From: Thalassoglobus polymorphus
Lineage (GTDB): Bacteria; Planctomycetota; Planctomycetia; Planctomycetales; Planctomycetaceae
DNA length: 64,000 bases
Reading direction: 5' to 3'
Assembly: GCF_007744255.1 (NCBI RefSeq)
Contig: NZ_CP036267.1
Coordinates: 5,654,001-5,718,000, forward strand
This document shows, in pieces, positions 62,964-64,000 of the stretch. The translations under genes and the position numbers were made by a program. Below the pieces are notes generated by a model, which made no database searches, was not told the origin of the DNA, and saw nothing but the letters and a program-made list of their open reading frames with translations. Every line of letters begins with the position of its first letter. Position 1 is the first letter of the stretch.

Positions 62964-64000
62964 CTATTGCTTTCGCCAGAATTGTGGTGAAAAGAGAACC
63001 AGAATCGCGAAGAGTTCGAGTCGCCCCAGCAGCATTAACAGGGTCAGCAGGGCTTTCCCTTGCTGAGAGAATCCGGAGTAGTTGTCTGCGGGGCCAATCA
63101 CTCCCAGTCCCGGGCCGATGTTGTTGAGGGTTGATGCGACTGCGGTCGCACAGTCAATGAGTTTTTCAGCTGCGGTATGTTCATCATGCTTCGCCCAAAG
63201 ATCGTCCGGTTCGATCGTAATCAGCAAGAGCCAACTGGAAAGAAAGATCACCATGATCATACAGAAGTAAACGACGACGTCATTTCGAACGCGGTCATCG
63301 ATCACCGACTTCCCCAGCCGGACAGGACGAACGACATTCGGTCGAAAGGCTTTTTCAATCTCCAGGAAGAAGATCTTTCCAAGCAGCACCCAACGAATCA
63401 CTTTGATTCCACCCGCTGTCGATCCGGCACAGCCGCCGACGAACATGAGCAGAAAAATGAGCCCTTTTGAAAACTCCGTCCAGTTCGAAAAGTCTTCACT
63501 ACCGAATCCCGTGGTCGTCATAATACTCACGGACGTGAATAATGAATGCCGGAGAGCGGTGAGGGTATCGGGGTAAATTTCGTTCGCCATTAAGCTGATC
63601 GTCAGGACCAGCGAGGTCACGCCGATGAGAGCTAGGTAGGCTCGAAATTCAGGGTCGCGGGTCAAAAATTTTATTCGCTGCTTCCAGGTCAGCTCTGCTT
63701 TTCGATGCCGAAAGACAAGGTAATAAAGCGAGAAGTTCACACCAGCGAGGATCATAAATACGAGAATGATTGCTTCAACTGGCCCACCGTTGTAGTGACC
63801 AGCACTGGCATTGTGCGTGCTGAAGCCTCCGGTCGCCATGGTTCCAAATGAATGGCAAAGTGCATCGTACAAGGGGACATGAGCAAGCATCAGCAACACA
63901 GTTTCAAGAGCGCTCAAGGCGACGTAAATCGACCACATCAACAACGCCGATTCCTGCACGCGCGGCCGGACCGATTCCGTAATCGGACCGGGAACTTCAC
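62964..64000 (-). CDS. TrkH/KtrB-family potassium uptake subunit, partial
   Basis: C-terminal part (about 345 residues) of a potassium transport channel. The reading frame continues off the window edge through [16 protein letters not shown], so the N-terminus is missing. Three of the four selectivity-filter loops are visible: [19 protein letters not shown] and [26 protein letters not shown] and [19 protein letters not shown] are also typical of TrkH. It would need a TrkA/KtrA regulatory partner, not visible here. Confidence 0.93.
   Translation of the reverse strand, partial: EVPGPITESVRPRVQESALLMWSIYVALSALETVLLMLAHVPLYDALCHSFGTMATGGFSTHNASAGHYNGGPVEAIILVFMILAGVNFSLYYLVFRHRKAELTWKQRIKFLTRDPEFRAYLALIGVTSLVLTISLMANEIYPDTLTALRHSLFTSVSIMTTTGFGSEDFSNWTEFSKGLIFLLMFVGGCAGSTAGGIKVIRWVLLGKIFFLEIEKAFRPNVVRPVRLGKSVIDDRVRNDVVVYFCMIMVIFLSSWLLLITIEPDDLWAKHDEHTAAEKLIDCATAVASTLNNIGPGLGVIGPADNYSGFSQQGKALLTLLMLLGRLELFAILVLFSPQFWRKQ

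Noticed and set aside
1-64000. tRNA, rRNA and transposase genes
   Set aside because: None recognised on either strand.

Overview
The window looks like a chromosomal segment of a planctomycete (Planctomycetaceae-type, roughly 50 % GC by eye). The evidence is the lineage-typical gene families: two giant c-type cytochrome/DUF1549/DUF1553 proteins, a DUF1501 Tat protein, a DUF1559 prepilin-like protein, a DUF1598 protein, an HPD-less J-like module fused to a GspE N-terminal domain, a sulfatase, a sialate O-acetylesterase, and Cys-rich or 'PPPP'-tailed secreted proteins. No rRNA, tRNA, CRISPR array, phage or complete insertion sequence was seen. Core genes (tsaE, ffh, glyA, moaC, purN, a polyprenyl synthetase, a DAHP synthase) are mixed with accessory genes.

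Layout. 0-3.3 kb: a Kv-type channel, then three tandem AIM24-family genes. 3.4-11 kb (minus): a MoaD/ThiS-like protein coupled to a CoaB-type ligase, an FHA-GAF histidine kinase, a J-like/MshEN membrane protein, a short Hsp70, and an FHA-GAF-PP2C phosphatase. This looks like a signalling/chaperone cluster. 11.4-13.3 kb: a uronate isomerase-like protein and tsaE. 13.4-26.1 kb (minus): the planctomycete secreted block, with cytochrome/DUF1549/DUF1553 proteins, DUF1559, a Cys-rich protein and the DUF1501-DUF1549 pair. 26.1-28.9 kb: repeat-rich DNA around a BON-like small protein and comB. 28.8-32.5 kb (minus): a six-CxxCH cytochrome followed by an outer-membrane beta-barrel. 33-36.2 kb (plus): sulfatase, moaC, polyprenyl synthetase. 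36.3-41.5 kb (minus): a tungsten-type aldehyde:ferredoxin oxidoreductase, purN, an NTF2-like membrane protein, a 65-aa protein and a MATE pump. 42-45 kb: an orphan ParA, ffh and a Flp-like pilin. 45.6-49.8 kb: a POT transporter with a large inserted domain, an anchored hypothetical protein and glyA. 50.4-54.4 kb (plus): pectate lyase, sodium/solute symporter and HpcH/HpaI aldolase, a likely pectin/uronate-use operon. 54.6-64 kb: a metallophosphoesterase, a small membrane protein, DAHP synthase, sialate O-acetylesterase, crcB, a DUF1598 protein and a TrkH subunit cut by the window end.

Spacer DNA carries at least three families of short palindromic repeats. Family A is an 81-bp element of imperfect dyad symmetry in four copies. 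Family B is about 100 bp, has AGAGCATTTTC-type inverted ends, lies at ten or more loci and is tandemly triplicated at 28.6 kb. Family C is a CCCCGGTG/CACCGGGG hairpin in two copies. They often sit directly against gene ends, and in one case (DUF1559) the start codon lies inside a repeat.

The least explained points are: the FHA/GAF pair bracketing the Hsp70/J-like pair; the multiheme cytochrome-porin pair, a possible electron conduit; the POT transporter carrying GspG-like motifs in a loop; and the repeat families. All functional statements are homology and motif judgements made by eye; no database search was run.
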